From positions 1 through 64,000 of the IMG/VR virus record IMGVR_UViG_3300029826_000001: DNA of 64,000 nucleotides; one strand, written 5' to 3'. This document shows, piece after piece, positions 43,199 to 50,036 of this stretch. Positions within the stretch are counted from its first letter, which is position 1; each line of letters opens with the position of its first letter. Source of the stretch: a virus. The translations under genes were made by a program, and so were the position numbers. The notes under the pieces are model-generated. The model was not told the origin of the DNA. It was given only the letters and a program-made list of their open reading frames with translations, and searched no databases.

Positions 43199-43480
43199 AC
43201 CTATGAAGGAGGGTTTGTTGGTTGCTTCCCATCCTTCAAAAAGTAGGTAGGAGTAACAGCCTTAGCTCCGATTCTTGACATGAAGCTAGTTTCCTAGTCC
43301 GAACGGTCGCTTCATTCAAGAAGGTTCCTTATGTAATTTTAATGCAGTTGTCCAACTGTATCAGACTTTGGGTGCCACCCCTCTTCCCCTTTAGGCACCC
43401 AAGTTTGATTATCTGACTGTTGCATTAAGATTATCCTCAAGGATTTGGCATTGGACAACTGCTAATCAATCTTAAATAAA
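43199..43480 (+). ncRNA. Structured regulatory RNA, candidate trans-acting antisense RNA
   Basis: About 280 bases, more GC-rich than the surroundings, without a credible gene, behind its own promoter. Stems: 43205-43213/43228-43237; 43250-43256/43262-43269; a 14-bp stem 43272-43286/43309-43322; a 7-bp GGGTGCC/GGCACCC stem 43370-43376/43394-43400 with TCAGA/TCTGA outside; the ATCC-TCAA-GGAT hairpin 43433-43444; and a perfect 10-bp long-range pair 43344-43353/43453-43462. Two loops are complementary to conserved parts of early leaders: TGTTGGTT (43216-43223) to AACCAACA, and CTAGTCC (43294-43300) to GGACTAG. A third loop is pyrimidine-rich (43377-43392). It could also be the leader of the 43493 gene. 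Not recognised as a known RNA class. Confidence 0.72.
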
Positions 43481-43492
43481 ATTGTCGAAAGA

Positions 43493-44164
43493 ATGGATAT
43501 GGGGAATCCAAATTACTTTGGAATTATTACTGCTCCTATAAGATACTCAAAAACGCTAACTGATTTCCAGAAAATACTGTACTCTGATATAGTTGCATTA
43601 TCAAATAGATATGGCTATTGCACAGCATCTAATGACTACTTTGGTAATTTGTTCGATAAGGCTCCAGAGACAATATCTCGCTCAATAAGTGCATTACAGA
43701 AAGAAGGTCATTTAAAAGTCGTTATGGTTTACGACAAGGAAAAGCCAAGATTAATCATAGGAAGAAGAATATATCCAGTAACTAAGTTCGATGAAGATAA
43801 TCCACTTGATGAAAAATATCGAACAGAAGAGCAAGTTCCACAGCATAGAAAAAAGAAAAAAGCAGAACAAGTTGAAATACCAGCATGGATAGATAGAGAG
43901 ATATGGAGTCTATGGGAGTCACATAGGGCTGAAAAAGGACAAAAGCTAACCCCAACATCAATAAAACAGCAAATCAAGCTCCTAGAGGCAAACAAGCCAC
44001 TTTATAGGGATATTATCATTCAATCAATAAGGAATGGTTGGACTGGACTATTCCCTATCAAACCAAATGCTGGTATAATTAATAAGCCAGAAGAGGGAAG
44101 CATAGGTTGGCATATGCAGAATGAAGAAAGGAACTCAGATACCATTGATGCGGAGATAGAATAA
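43493..44164 (+). CDS. Replication initiator-like winged-helix protein, 223 aa
   Basis: Residues about 10-80 form a DnaD/RepA-type helix-turn-helix: LTDFQKILYSDIVALSNRYG, then FGNLFDKAPETISRSISALQ as a recognition helix region. C-terminal half has a basic KKKKA linker and a helix LTPTSIKQQIKLLEANKP with GWTGLFPIKPN, seen in phage replication proteins. It sits directly behind the structured RNA. Probably loads replication proteins or binds the origin; inferred. Confidence 0.72.
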   Translation: MDMGNPNYFGIITAPIRYSKTLTDFQKILYSDIVALSNRYGYCTASNDYFGNLFDKAPETISRSISALQKEGHLKVVMVYDKEKPRLIIGRRIYPVTKFDEDNPLDEKYRTEEQVPQHRKKKKAEQVEIPAWIDREIWSLWESHRAEKGQKLTPTSIKQQIKLLEANKPLYRDIIIQSIRNGWTGLFPIKPNAGIINKPEEGSIGWHMQNEERNSDTIDAEIE

Positions 44165-44769
44165 TGGCAAATATTAATCCAGACCATCTTTTGATTTTAG
44201 CTGGAATTATGGGGTTGGATGTCAACTCTCGTTCAGACAGCAAATTCATAGGATATTGCATCAACGGTATAAATGATATTGATGCATTTATCCAGTATTG
44301 CAATGATAAAAAGGATGGAATCATAGCAAAAAGGCAAGAGAAGCTAAATATCCTTTCAATAAAATTCAAAAAAATGGAAGAAGATGCAAGGCTAAGTGAT
44401 GACTCGAATAAGGCATTAGTATATGCAAAGAGGCTTGCTGAGAAGGTTGCAGAAACAAGAAGCAGTGTCAAAAATGCAAGGGAAGAACAAGAGTTCAAAG
44501 GTATTGACGTTACAGCTGGGTTTGGAAGTGTAATAGACCACTACACAAAAGAAAAATACTTCACAGATAAAGAGATTGCAACACTTGTTGCAGTAGCAAA
44601 AAACACAGAGAAAGTTATCTTCTATTCAGAGACTGGGGAACTCGCAGACATGATTTATCAGGCATATATAAACAAGCTTAAACCAAAAAAGAAGTACGAA
44701 GCACTCGCTGATGGTCAAAAGAACGTTATGAAGATGATAAGTGGAGCGGTCAAACATGGAGAAGACTAA
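44164..44769 (+). CDS. Hypothetical replication-module protein, 201 aa
   Basis: TAATG overlap with the preceding gene. Helical with a long basic coiled coil at about residues 50-105. The position after a replication initiator would suit a helicase loader or primosome helper, but there is no Walker motif, so no enzymatic role is claimed. Confidence 0.65.
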   Translation: MANINPDHLLILAGIMGLDVNSRSDSKFIGYCINGINDIDAFIQYCNDKKDGIIAKRQEKLNILSIKFKKMEEDARLSDDSNKALVYAKRLAEKVAETRSSVKNAREEQEFKGIDVTAGFGSVIDHYTKEKYFTDKEIATLVAVAKNTEKVIFYSETGELADMIYQAYINKLKPKKKYEALADGQKNVMKMISGAVKHGED

Positions 44770-44950
44770 AAGAGAGAGAAAGCTTGAAAAGACAATTCAC
44801 ACACTCGTAGGATTTATGGGTGAGATTGATGATGCAAGAAACGTTATTAATAACATGATGGTAAATGCATTAACTCATATAAAGAAGGGTCAAATCGGTC
44901 AAGCGACAAAAATAATAGAGAAAGCCAAAAAACTTACGGACAAGAAGTAG
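44756..44950 (+). CDS. Small helical protein, 64 aa
   Basis: ATG 44756 is preferred to GTG 44741 because GGAG lies ten bases upstream. Basic N-terminus followed by two amphipathic helices. Overlaps the previous gene by 14 bases. Unknown function. Confidence 0.6.
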   Translation: MEKTKRERKLEKTIHTLVGFMGEIDDARNVINNMMVNALTHIKKGQIGQATKIIEKAKKLTDKK

Positions 44951-44952
44951 AT

Positions 44953-45309
44953 ATGATGAGTTCCAATACACGAAAAAAGCTAAAGAAGTTTCTAGGCAAG
45001 ACAGTAATGTACACAGCGTTTTTTGGTGGTGTTTCATCCCATAGTAGAAATATGGTTATATTGTTCGAGTTGAGGCATAATGGGAAATTAATATCAGACC
45101 ATGTTAGTGTTTCTGGAGAGATATTGAAGGGAAATATAGATATTGGAGACAAGGTATCGTTCTTTTCTGAGGCATACACCTATAGAGATAAGAGAGGAGT
45201 AAGAAAGTATGGTTTAAAGAGTGTCACATACTACATAGTAGGTGATAATGGTGAAGAGCTATTCAAAAAGATTAGACATGACAAGGCAAACAGACAAAGG
45301 AGATGTTAA
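44953..45309 (+). CDS. OB-fold-like hypothetical protein, 118 aa
   Basis: Basic N-terminal helix (TRKKLKKFLGKTV) then alternating strands (VMYTAFFGG, MVILFELRH, GDKVSFFSEAYTY), and a basic C-terminus (RHDKANRQRRC). The shape suggests a small nucleic-acid-binding barrel. No family recognised. Confidence 0.62.
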   Translation: MMSSNTRKKLKKFLGKTVMYTAFFGGVSSHSRNMVILFELRHNGKLISDHVSVSGEILKGNIDIGDKVSFFSEAYTYRDKRGVRKYGLKSVTYYIVGDNGEELFKKIRHDKANRQRRC

Positions 45310-45647
45310 TGTATGGTGATAACAGTAGACGTTTAGCGATAGGTATAGACTTTGATGATACTATAACAAGGAACGAAGATATGTTCTTTGATATCATAAA
45401 AATTATGAAGAATAGAAATTGCGATGTATACATTGTTACGGCAAGAGGTAAAAACCAGTGGTGTGAAAAGCTGAGAAACTTCAGTTCAAAAGCAAATGTT
45501 CAAGTTATTTTTGCTGGAACAAAAGCAAAACATGAAGTTGCTGTGATAGATATTTGGATTGATGATTTTCCTTTGGCAATTACGCATGATTTCAAGGAAG
45601 CAAGATGGAGTCCTAGTAAGACATTAATTGAGGAGAGACTTGTATGA
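45309..45647 (+). CDS. HAD-type phosphatase-like protein, 112 aa
   Basis: The HAD signature DFDDT lies at about residues 14-18 (nucleophile and acid/base aspartates), VTARGK supplies the second motif, and the later FAGTKAKHEVAVIDIWIDDFP supplies the lysine and the acidic pair. The protein is only a minimal core without a cap. Could dephosphorylate nucleotides or RNA/DNA ends. ATG 45309 (six bases after AAGGAG) preferred to ATG 45303. Confidence 0.78.
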   Translation: MYGDNSRRLAIGIDFDDTITRNEDMFFDIIKIMKNRNCDVYIVTARGKNQWCEKLRNFSSKANVQVIFAGTKAKHEVAVIDIWIDDFPLAITHDFKEARWSPSKTLIEERLV

Positions 45648-45961
45648 CCGAAGATATACATAAGATTGTCGGAGAACTAGAGGTTGAGCTTATTAAGTAT
45701 GGGATAACTGTAGACTTTAACGGAGAAGGATATGTTCTTAACTCATCAAGAAACGATACTGCACTAAAGCTTATTCTTGAAAGGTTGGAACTTGAAGCAA
45801 AAATAGAGACCATATCGCTTCTTCTTGCTGGAGAAGAGATTAATGGTCATATGATTGCAGACGGTCAGGAAGATAAGGCTGAAAAATTAATAGGTGAATA
45901 CAGAGCTGAGATAGATGTAATATCAAAAGAGTTGAAAAAATATGAGGTGTCAAATGTCTGA
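45644..45961 (+). CDS. Hypothetical protein, 105 aa
   Basis: ATGA overlap with the HAD gene. Two halves: a small beta/alpha unit (VDFNGEGYVLN) and a long helix pair. Unknown function. Confidence 0.62.
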   Translation: MTEDIHKIVGELEVELIKYGITVDFNGEGYVLNSSRNDTALKLILERLELEAKIETISLLLAGEEINGHMIADGQEDKAEKLIGEYRAEIDVISKELKKYEVSNV

Positions 45962-46280
45962 AGCATATTCAAAAGAAAAACAGCTAGGAAAGTCAAAGAG
46001 GGAAAACCCAAAGAAGATGACAAGAACAGAGCTTGATGCATATGAGACATTCATTGATGAAAAGCAAAAAGGTTTGTGCTTCTGTGGATGTGGTAGACCT
46101 ATAACAGAATATCATCATGCATGGTTCGGAGCATACAAAGACGATAGGTACTTGGTTGGTATCGCACAATATCCATGCCACTATGCAATCCATCATGGAA
46201 AAGATATTGATTTGAAGTCGAGACTAATCCTACTGTCGAGAAAAAAAGCAAAAGAGCACTGGAAAGACTACAACTCATGA
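45954..46280 (+). CDS. HNH/zinc-type nuclease-like protein, 108 aa
   Basis: The pattern FCGCGRPITEYHHAWFG ... YPCHYAIHHG has paired Cys and His residues like an HNH or NinG-type zinc nuclease found in phage recombination operons. ATG 45954 follows AGGTG; an ATG 45942 is also in frame. Overlap with the VRR-NUC gene (four bases) suggests shared work on branched DNA. Nuclease role is inferred. Confidence 0.68.
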   Translation: MSEAYSKEKQLGKSKRENPKKMTRTELDAYETFIDEKQKGLCFCGCGRPITEYHHAWFGAYKDDRYLVGIAQYPCHYAIHHGKDIDLKSRLILLSRKKAKEHWKDYNS

Positions 46281-46675
46281 TTACAAAAAAAGGTAGTGAA
46301 GCGAACGAGCAAGAGATATTTGTCCTCTACTTGGAAAAGCAGAACATACCAGTTATCCCAAATCTAAATGAGAACATATGGTCTGGAATCATAAGATGGG
46401 TAGTAAAGCCAGAAAGCGTTGCACTTGGAATTATAGCTAGAATAGAACAGAAGATGAAGAAGATGGGTAAACGAAAGGGTGTTCCAGATTTATTTATCCC
46501 TTACCCGTCTGGTAGATATCATGGAATGTATATTGAGATGAAGTATGGAAAAAACAAGGCTACGAACGAACAGATGGAATGGCTACAGAGACTATCGAAG
46601 CTTGGATACTACTGCGTAATATGCTACAGTGCAAAACAAGCGATAACCGCATTTGAAAAATACAAGAAAGGATAA
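46277..46675 (+). CDS. VRR-NUC domain nuclease, 132 aa
   Basis: Clear VRR-NUC pattern: GVPDLFIPYPSGRYHGMYIE then MKYGKNKATNEQMEWLQRL and GYYCVICYSA, with D, E-x-K and Q in the PD-(D/E)XK order. Stand-alone VRR-NUC proteins in phages are thought to cut branched DNA such as Holliday junctions. Its stop abuts the 3' end of the tRNA cluster read on the other strand. Confidence 0.85.
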   Translation: MITKKGSEANEQEIFVLYLEKQNIPVIPNLNENIWSGIIRWVVKPESVALGIIARIEQKMKKMGKRKGVPDLFIPYPSGRYHGMYIEMKYGKNKATNEQMEWLQRLSKLGYYCVICYSAKQAITAFEKYKKG

Positions 46676-46676
46676 T

Positions 46677-46750
46677 TGGCTGTAGTGAAGAGAATCGAAC
46701 TCTTTCATCCGTACTGTACGATACAGACCTTCCCTAGTAGAACGCTAAAA
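46677..46750 (-). pseudogene. Degenerate tRNA-like sequence (3' half intact)
   Basis: On the minus strand a perfect T arm (AAGAG-TTCGATT-CTCTT), a 3' acceptor strand CACTACA, discriminator G and encoded CCA are present, but no matching 5' acceptor strand (TGTAGTG) or valid anticodon arm exists upstream. Its 3' half lies in register with the functional tRNA next to it. Most likely a decayed tRNA or an unusual tRNA-like RNA. Confidence 0.55.
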
Positions 46751-46756
46751 CGATTA

Positions 46757-46833
46757 TGGTGGGTAAGTATGGACTTGAACCATAGACCAACCGCTTATGA
46801 GGTGGTTGCTCTAACCAACTGAGCTACATACCC
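46757..46833 (-). tRNA. tRNA with CAT anticodon (Met or Ile-CAT)
   Basis: Cloverleaf on the minus strand: acceptor GGGTATG/CTTACCC (one mismatch), D arm GCTC/GAGC, anticodon loop CTCATAA, T arm TATGG-TTCAAGT-CCATA, discriminator A and encoded CCA. The anticodon stem has one A-C mismatch. CAT reads Met, or Ile (AUA) if lysidine-modified; the sequence cannot separate these. Confidence 0.85.
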
Positions 46834-46847
46834 GAAATATTGATATT

Positions 46848-46924
46848 TGGCTGAGATAGGGGGCATCGAACCCCCAAACATCACATTAACAGTGTGACGG
46901 ATTTACTAGTTTGCCTATATCTCA
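46848..46924 (-). tRNA. tRNA-Asn (GTT)
   Basis: Acceptor TGAGATA/TATCTCA, anticodon stem TCACA/TGTGA with loop CTGTTAA (anticodon GTT), T arm GGGGG-TTCGATG-CCCCC, discriminator G and encoded CCA. Fully paired and probably functional. Confidence 0.9.
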
Positions 46925-46928
46925 ATAG

Positions 46929-47018
46929 TGGAGGAGTATGTAGGATTTGAACCTACGGTAGTTTTAACTACAAGTGACTAGCAATCACCCAGATTAAACC
47001 AGACTCTCTCAATACTCC
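46929..47018 (-). tRNA. tRNA-Ser (GCT)
   Basis: Acceptor GGAGTAT/ATACTCC, anticodon stem GGTGA/TCACT with loop TTGCTAG (anticodon GCT, AGC/AGU codons), a long variable arm (TGTAGTT/AACTAC), T arm GTAGG-TTCAAAT-CCTAC and encoded CCA. The discriminator is T, whereas G is usual for serine. Confidence 0.87.
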
Positions 47019-47023
47019 ATGTA

Positions 47024-47122
47024 TGGCAAGTATCTCTGGACTTGAACCAGATTTGAGGTCATGACAAACTCAACGCTCTAAAGAAACACTCAACTAGTAT
47101 CATTCCAATATAGCAAATACTT
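47024..47122 (-). tRNA. Aberrant class II tRNA, anticodon unclear
   Basis: Acceptor AAGTATT/GATACTT, T arm TCTGG-TTCAAGT-CCAGA, a variable arm TTGAG/CTCAA, G discriminator and encoded CCA all pair, so this is tRNA-shaped and 99 bases long. No anticodon arm with a 5-bp stem and 7-base loop could be placed. It could be a decayed Leu/Ser-type tRNA or a non-decoding form. Confidence 0.6.
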
Positions 47123-47140
47123 ACAGATAAAAAAACAATA

Positions 47141-47215
47141 TGGAGCGTCAGGGTGGATTCTAACCACCGACCTTCCAGCTGGAAACTGGATGCTCTAACA
47201 CTGAGCTACTAACGC
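47141..47215 (-). tRNA. tRNA-Gly (TCC)
   Basis: Acceptor GCGTTAG/CTGACGC, D arm GCTC/GAGC, anticodon stem TCCAG/CTGGA with loop TTTCCAG (anticodon TCC), T stem GGTGG/CCACC and encoded CCA. The T loop is TTAGAAT instead of TTCGAAT, losing the C56 that normally pairs with G19. First tRNA of the transcript. Confidence 0.85.
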
Positions 47216-47231
47216 ATAAGTGGGTAATTGA

Positions 47232-47237
47232 ATTATA
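47232..47237 (-). promoter_or_regulatory. Promoter of the tRNA cluster
   Basis: TTGTATAAT on the minus strand places the -10 box at 47237-47232, about 17-22 bases upstream of the tRNA-Gly gene, so transcription would start just before the first tRNA. Confidence 0.65.
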
Positions 47238-47256
47238 CAAGAGTAAACCTTATAGA

Positions 47257-47449
47257 ATGTCGAAATGTCGAACTTTTAATGTCGAATTGGTATTTTTATG
47301 TCGAATTTTGGTATTATGTCGATAGATGGTTTATGTTGAATAGTCTTCAAAGCTCGGTGTTTTGGGGGTTTGTGTTGAATGTCGAATGTCGAACATTAAT
47401 TTGTCGACTTTTTAAGTTGAGAGTCTTTGGAGGTTAATGGTTTGTCGAA
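47257..47449 (+). repeat. ATGTCGAA repeat field upstream of terS
   Basis: Six exact ATGTCGAA copies at 47257, 47265, 47279, 47298, 47379 and 47386, plus variants at 47316 (ATGTCGAT), 47333 (ATGTTGAA), 47372 (GTGTTGAA), 47401 (TTGTCGAC) and 47442 (TTGTCGAA, which overlaps the terS start codon). No other gene lies here. It may be the packaging site recognised by the small terminase, or its operator. Confidence 0.75.
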
Positions 47450-48206
47450 AGTAAGCAAAGTTTCAGACAGTACACTTGAAGAAATAAAGATTCTTTGGGA
47501 GAAGGGTGAGAGGAATAATTCCAATATCGCTTCGATGTTTGAAGAGTACAATGTAACTGAAAAGAATATTCGAGACTGGGCTAAAAAGTTCGGATGGACT
47601 AGGGAGCATAAGCCTTCACTGAAGAGACCAAAGGTTGGAGATGCTGGAGCAGTTGTAAGGCTCACAGATAAAAGAAGAAAAAAGAAACCAAAACAAAATC
47701 CAGAAGTACAGAAGAAAACTCACGGAGACCAGCAGAGGGAAGATATACTTAGGTCGATGGAGGAGATAGAGAGAGGTGAAAGATTCTCAACAAAGGAGTT
47801 GAACGAGATTCTTGAAATCATCCTTGAGATGATAGTGTCTGGATACAGAAAGACACAAATAAAACAGTTTCTGGAACGAAAAAGACAAGTTGCCACCCAC
47901 TTATTTAACGAACTACACTTACACGCTATCAAAGCACTAGCAGACTCAATAGAATATAATATGATGTCAAGATATGCATTCCATGTTGAAGCAAGACTCA
48001 GGCTTTTAAGAAAGCTTGAGGAAAAGGAAGACTGGAGAGGTGTTCATGCTGTGCTTATGGATTTAGGTAGGCTTGAAGGTGTGTATCCTAAAGACCCTAT
48101 ACTCGACATGAAGGGTGTTGAATCCACCAAGAAGGTATTCGCACTCAAGGTTCCAGATGAGTATAGGAACATGGCTATCACAGCAAAGGTGATTCCAAAT
48201 GAGTAG
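47442..48206 (+). CDS. Terminase small subunit, 254 aa
   Basis: Recognises the packaging site and feeds DNA to the large subunit. The N-terminal helix-turn-helix (SDSTLEEIKILWEKGERNNS ... NIRDWAKKFGW) is typical, followed by a basic linker and helical oligomerisation region. TTG 47442 chosen: GGAGG sits at 47429-47433; TTG 47427 would place the site inside the gene. Overlaps terL by eight bases. Confidence 0.8.
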   Translation: MSKVSKVSDSTLEEIKILWEKGERNNSNIASMFEEYNVTEKNIRDWAKKFGWTREHKPSLKRPKVGDAGAVVRLTDKRRKKKPKQNPEVQKKTHGDQQREDILRSMEEIERGERFSTKELNEILEIILEMIVSGYRKTQIKQFLERKRQVATHLFNELHLHAIKALADSIEYNMMSRYAFHVEARLRLLRKLEEKEDWRGVHAVLMDLGRLEGVYPKDPILDMKGVESTKKVFALKVPDEYRNMAITAKVIPNE

Positions 48207-49515
48207 AGTAGAGACACTAGTAGAACAAATTGATATGACGGCTCTGTTCGAGACAACGAACAAAAAGTACATTCCGTTCTACTGGGATATGTCAAGATAT
48301 TTTATTGCATTCGGTGGTGCTGGGTCAGGTAAATCAAGATGGGTCGGTCAAAAGATGCTCTATCGTATGCTTGATGAGACCCCACATAGAATACTTATTG
48401 TAAGAAAGGTAGCAACAACCCTAAGAAAGTCTGTCTTCCAGCTTATGGTCGACTATATCCATAAGTACGGTCTGTCATCGAAGTTCATAATCAGAAAAGG
48501 CGATATGACCATAGAGTGTGAGAATGGTAACCAGATGTACTTTATGGGTCTTGATGATGTTGAGAAGCTAAAGTCAATCGAGGGTATTACAAGCATATGG
48601 ATTGAAGAAGCAAGTGAAATCACTCAAGACGACTTCTTGCAACTAGACTTGCGTTTGAGAGGTTACACTCAAAACTATCAGCAGATTACATTATCATTTA
48701 ACCCGATATCTGAGCACCATTGGATTAGAAAACTCTTTTTTACTGATGATATCGAAGAAACGATTGATGAAGACGGATGCTACATCGGTGATGATGTAAC
48801 GATAGTGAAGTCAACTTATCTTGATAATGAGTACATAGACGATAGATATAAAAAGGTTCTCAACGACCTAAAGCTAAAAGACCTGAGAATGTATAATATA
48901 TACGCTCTTGGTAAGTGGGGTGTTCTTGGTAATTTGGTATTTAACCCATACAATGACATCACAAGGTTTCCGACAGTCGCACAGATTCCAGACCTACAAA
49001 TAACATACGGTGTTGACTTTGGTTTTACCAACCCATCAACATTTATAAAAATAGGTTATTCAAAGCTCAATAATGCACTATATTTGGATGAACTATATTA
49101 CGAATCAAACACAACCAAACCAGAATTTATAACAGCCGTCAAAAGGTCAAATCCAGACATGAAAGATATTGTCGGGTACGGTGACTCAGCTGAACCAGCC
49201 TCAATCAAAGAATTTACTAAATCTGGGTTCAAGATGAAGTCGGCACACAAAGACACAAACATGAGTATCGACTTTATAAATAGGCATACTGTATACATCA
49301 CATCAAGAAGCAAGAATCTAAAAAAAGAGTGGGAAGGATACAAGTGGAAACAAAATAAGGATGGCGAGACGGTTGATGAGGTCGTAAAAACAAATGACCA
49401 CTGTATAGATGCTGTTAGGTATGGTGCATACACTAAGTGGGGAATCATTGTAGACTCGAAGGGTCATGTTTCAGATAAGCAAATGTCAATCATCAAATCT
49501 TATGGCAAATATTAA
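48199..49515 (+). CDS. Terminase large subunit (PBSX-like), 438 aa
   Basis: Packaging motor. Walker A GGAGSGKS at residues 39-46, Walker B IWIEEAS at about 134-140, motif NPISEHHW about 165, and an RNase H-like nuclease starting at VDFGFTNPST (about 273) with acidic DSAEPA and DAVRYG. Normal length for the PBSX/terminase_3 family. Next to the ATGTCGAA repeats and terS. Confidence 0.93.
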   Translation: MSRVETLVEQIDMTALFETTNKKYIPFYWDMSRYFIAFGGAGSGKSRWVGQKMLYRMLDETPHRILIVRKVATTLRKSVFQLMVDYIHKYGLSSKFIIRKGDMTIECENGNQMYFMGLDDVEKLKSIEGITSIWIEEASEITQDDFLQLDLRLRGYTQNYQQITLSFNPISEHHWIRKLFFTDDIEETIDEDGCYIGDDVTIVKSTYLDNEYIDDRYKKVLNDLKLKDLRMYNIYALGKWGVLGNLVFNPYNDITRFPTVAQIPDLQITYGVDFGFTNPSTFIKIGYSKLNNALYLDELYYESNTTKPEFITAVKRSNPDMKDIVGYGDSAEPASIKEFTKSGFKMKSAHKDTNMSIDFINRHTVYITSRSKNLKKEWEGYKWKQNKDGETVDEVVKTNDHCIDAVRYGAYTKWGIIVDSKGHVSDKQMSIIKSYGKY

Positions 49516-49521
49516 TATTAA

Positions 49522-49577
49522 AATAAGCCAATAATTGTTATAATAATGTACACAAAAACCAACAAAAAAGGAAACAG
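49522..49577 (+). promoter_or_regulatory. Early-type promoter and leader P6 (modification island)
   Basis: AATAAG 49522-49527, 11-base spacer, TATAAT 49539-49544. AACCAACAAA from 49557 (10-base complement of the RNA loop). The ribosome site is AAAGGAAAC rather than GGACTAG, and there is no leader hairpin. Confidence 0.72.
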
Positions 49578-50036
49578 ATGAAAACTGGAAATTTCTCTCA
49601 CAAGATACCTAGCGACAAATATTGTAGGGTATCAATAGCGGTCGGAGACCCAAAGTATGGTGATAAGCCAGATTTTAAGATAGACCAACTTGCACCGACA
49701 TGGAAGCTACTCAATGCATTTAGAAATGAAATGATTACAGAAGAAGAATATGTTGCTCAATTCAATGAACAATTATCTGTACTCAATCCAAAAGGAACGC
49801 TAGAAGCAATCAAAAAAGCGTGTGGAGACAAGGAGCCAGTATTATTGTGTCACTGTGGGAAACAACACTTTTGTCATAGACATCTTGTTGCTGAATGGCT
49901 TGAGAATGGAACTGGTGAAAAAATTGAGGAATTCAATTATGGTGAAACACCAAGATATCATGGAAGAATCATCAAAGGTGTAAAACATAGTGAAGAAGAG
50001 CCAGAACAATCATTAGAATGGAGTCTGTTTGGATAA
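49578..50036 (+). CDS. DUF488-family protein, 152 aa
   Basis: The C-terminal half carries VLLCHCGKQHFCHRHLVAEW (about 98-117), the Cys and CHR signature of DUF488 proteins. Found in bacteria and phages, with unknown biochemical role; the conserved Cys-His-Arg hints at nucleotide or nucleic-acid chemistry. First gene of the predicted modification operon, joined to the next gene by an eight-base overlap. Confidence 0.72.
   Translation: MKTGNFSHKIPSDKYCRVSIAVGDPKYGDKPDFKIDQLAPTWKLLNAFRNEMITEEEYVAQFNEQLSVLNPKGTLEAIKKACGDKEPVLLCHCGKQHFCHRHLVAEWLENGTGEKIEEFNYGETPRYHGRIIKGVKHSEEEPEQSLEWSLFG

Noticed and set aside
43199-43480. 6S RNA, tmRNA or group I intron as identity of the structured RNA
   Set aside because: It lacks the single long bubbled helix of 6S RNA, any tag reading frame or tRNA-like end of tmRNA, and conserved intron core elements that I could find.
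46677-46750. A functional tRNA-Arg reading the TCG in the centre
   Set aside because: The central TATCGTA cannot be the anticodon loop of a 5-bp stem with U33, and the 5' acceptor strand is missing, so I list it only as a degenerate unit.
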